Below, piece after piece: positions 4,984 to 5,687 of a stretch of 5,687 nucleotides of DNA. The position numbers and the translations under genes are program-made. How positions within the stretch are numbered: position 1 is the first letter of the stretch; each line of letters starts with the position of its first letter. Below the pieces are notes generated by a model. The model made no database searches, was not told the DNA's origin, and saw nothing but the letters and a program-made list of their open reading frames with translations. The stretch covers positions 1 to 5,687 of the forward strand of contig JBCAZE010000186.1 in NCBI GenBank assembly GCA_039700805.1. Direction: 5' to 3'. This stretch comes from CALBPI01 sp039700805 (GTDB lineage: Bacteria > Pseudomonadota > Gammaproteobacteria > Steroidobacterales > Woeseiaceae).

Positions 4984-5687
4984 ATGGATCAACGCCGCCG
5001 CCATTTTCTCGCCGCGACAGGCACCGCCTTCGCCGGGCTCGCTCTGACTTCTTGTGCCACCAAGAAACCAACCGAGCGCCCGGTGCTGCCACTCACCGAG
5101 TCCTCGCGCAACGCGGGTGAGTCCGTGCTAGGTCCGCTGCAACCAGACCCAAACGGACTGCTCGATCTCCCACGCGGGTTTTCCTACAAGATTTTGTCGA
5201 AGCACGATGAAACCATGGATGACGGCTTTTTGGTCCCCGACGCGGCCGATGGCATGGGCTGCATCGATATCGGTGGCGGCGAGATTGCGCTGGTGCGTAA
5301 CCACGAGCTCACTCCGCCGAACACAGGCGGCGATGTTATGGGCCGTGCGTTTGATACGTTCCGAGGCAGCGATACGCCGTTACCCGGTGGTACGACAACC
5401 ATGGTGCTCGATGCGCGGTCTTTGAACTTGAAGCGCCAATATCGAAGCTTGTCAGGCACGATACGCAATTGTTCTGGCGGCACCACACCTTGGGGTAGCT
5501 GGTTGACTTGCGAGGAAGCGGTCGTCACGAACGAACCGCGAATCCACCAAGACCATGGTTGGGTGTTTGAGGTGCCTGCGCGCGCTGAAGAGATGATCGA
5601 GCCGATACCCTTGAAGGCGATGGGACGTTTCAATCACGAAGCGGCGGCAGTTGATCCGAGAACCGGCATCGTCTATCTGACAGAAGA
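4984..5687 (+). CDS. phoX: PhoX-family (DUF839) alkaline phosphatase, Tat-exported lipoprotein, partial (3' end beyond window)
   Basis: 234 codons are present before the right edge. The start ATG 4984 yields MDQRRRHFLAATG, a twin-arginine (Tat) signal with RRRHFL at 4-9, followed by hydrophobic AFAGLAL and a lipobox LTSC with Cys at 24, so the enzyme is probably exported folded and lipid-anchored. Family hallmarks follow in order: LPRGFSYKILS (62-72), MDDGFLVPDAADGMG (78-92), ALVRNHE (102-108), GGTTTMVLD (135-143), NCSGGTTPWGSWLTCEE (162-178), FNHEAAAVDP (216-225) and GIVYLTE (228-234). PhoX enzymes hydrolyse phosphate monoesters in the periplasm or outside the cell, using an iron-calcium centre; Cys163 in NCSGG, Glu177/178 and Glu219 fall in the conserved segments expected to supply metal ligands. 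Such genes are usually induced by phosphate starvation, but no clear Pho box is seen in the 228-bp gap upstream. Not every DUF839 protein is a proven phosphatase, so the family call is firmer than the activity. Confidence 0.9.
   Translation, partial: MDQRRRHFLAATGTAFAGLALTSCATKKPTERPVLPLTESSRNAGESVLGPLQPDPNGLLDLPRGFSYKILSKHDETMDDGFLVPDAADGMGCIDIGGGEIALVRNHELTPPNTGGDVMGRAFDTFRGSDTPLPGGTTTMVLDARSLNLKRQYRSLSGTIRNCSGGTTPWGSWLTCEEAVVTNEPRIHQDHGWVFEVPARAEEMIEPIPLKAMGRFNHEAAAVDPRTGIVYLTE

Noticed and set aside
5184..5633. 149-residue minus-strand open frame
   Set aside because: Antisense to the PhoX-family gene, whose conserved motifs are clear.

Overview
The window looks like chromosomal DNA from a Gram-negative proteobacterium, possibly a marine gammaproteobacterium, though the lineage is an inference. 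The pointers are moderate to high GC, a Tat-exported lipoprotein of the PhoX phosphatase family, an outer-membrane-type lipoprotein with a clear lipobox, and an enterobacterial-style Fur box. No rRNA, tRNA, CRISPR array, insertion sequence or phage gene is visible.

Left part (1-1964), all on the minus strand, two units. Unit A reads leftward from a strong Fur-box match (about 1052-1070) into a 163-residue protein I do not recognise (531-1022). After a 22-bp gap it enters a lipoprotein gene (508 leftward, cut by the window edge). The lipoprotein has no in-window stop, and its + strand shadow is a long open frame, so it is easily missed. Both genes have good Shine-Dalgarno sequences, and the pair looks like an iron-repressed operon of unknown function. 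Unit B (1964 down to 1130) is a 72-residue YozG-like Cro/C1 helix-turn-helix regulator followed 25 bp later by a 196-residue multi-pass membrane protein, a familiar regulator/membrane-protein pairing.

Middle (1965-2286) is a divergent intergenic region. It has an AT-rich promoter zone next to the regulator, a 10-bp inverted repeat that brackets the regulator's start codon, and a strong imperfect stem-loop at 2177-2205 on the side of the rightward gene.

Right part (2287-5687), plus strand. An 822-residue membrane protein (2287-4755) is predicted to have seven N-terminal membrane helices, a roughly 340-residue extracytoplasmic domain with six cysteines in three close pairs, one more membrane helix, and a roughly 245-residue cytoplasmic C-terminal domain that is beta-rich and perhaps AIM24-like. 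After a 228-bp gap with a perfect 7-bp hairpin comes the 5' part of a PhoX-family alkaline phosphatase gene (from 4984, cut by the right edge) with a Tat signal and a lipobox.

No single pathway joins these genes. The least explained items are the Fur-controlled gene pair and the large eight-helix protein; the regulatory structures are the most testable.
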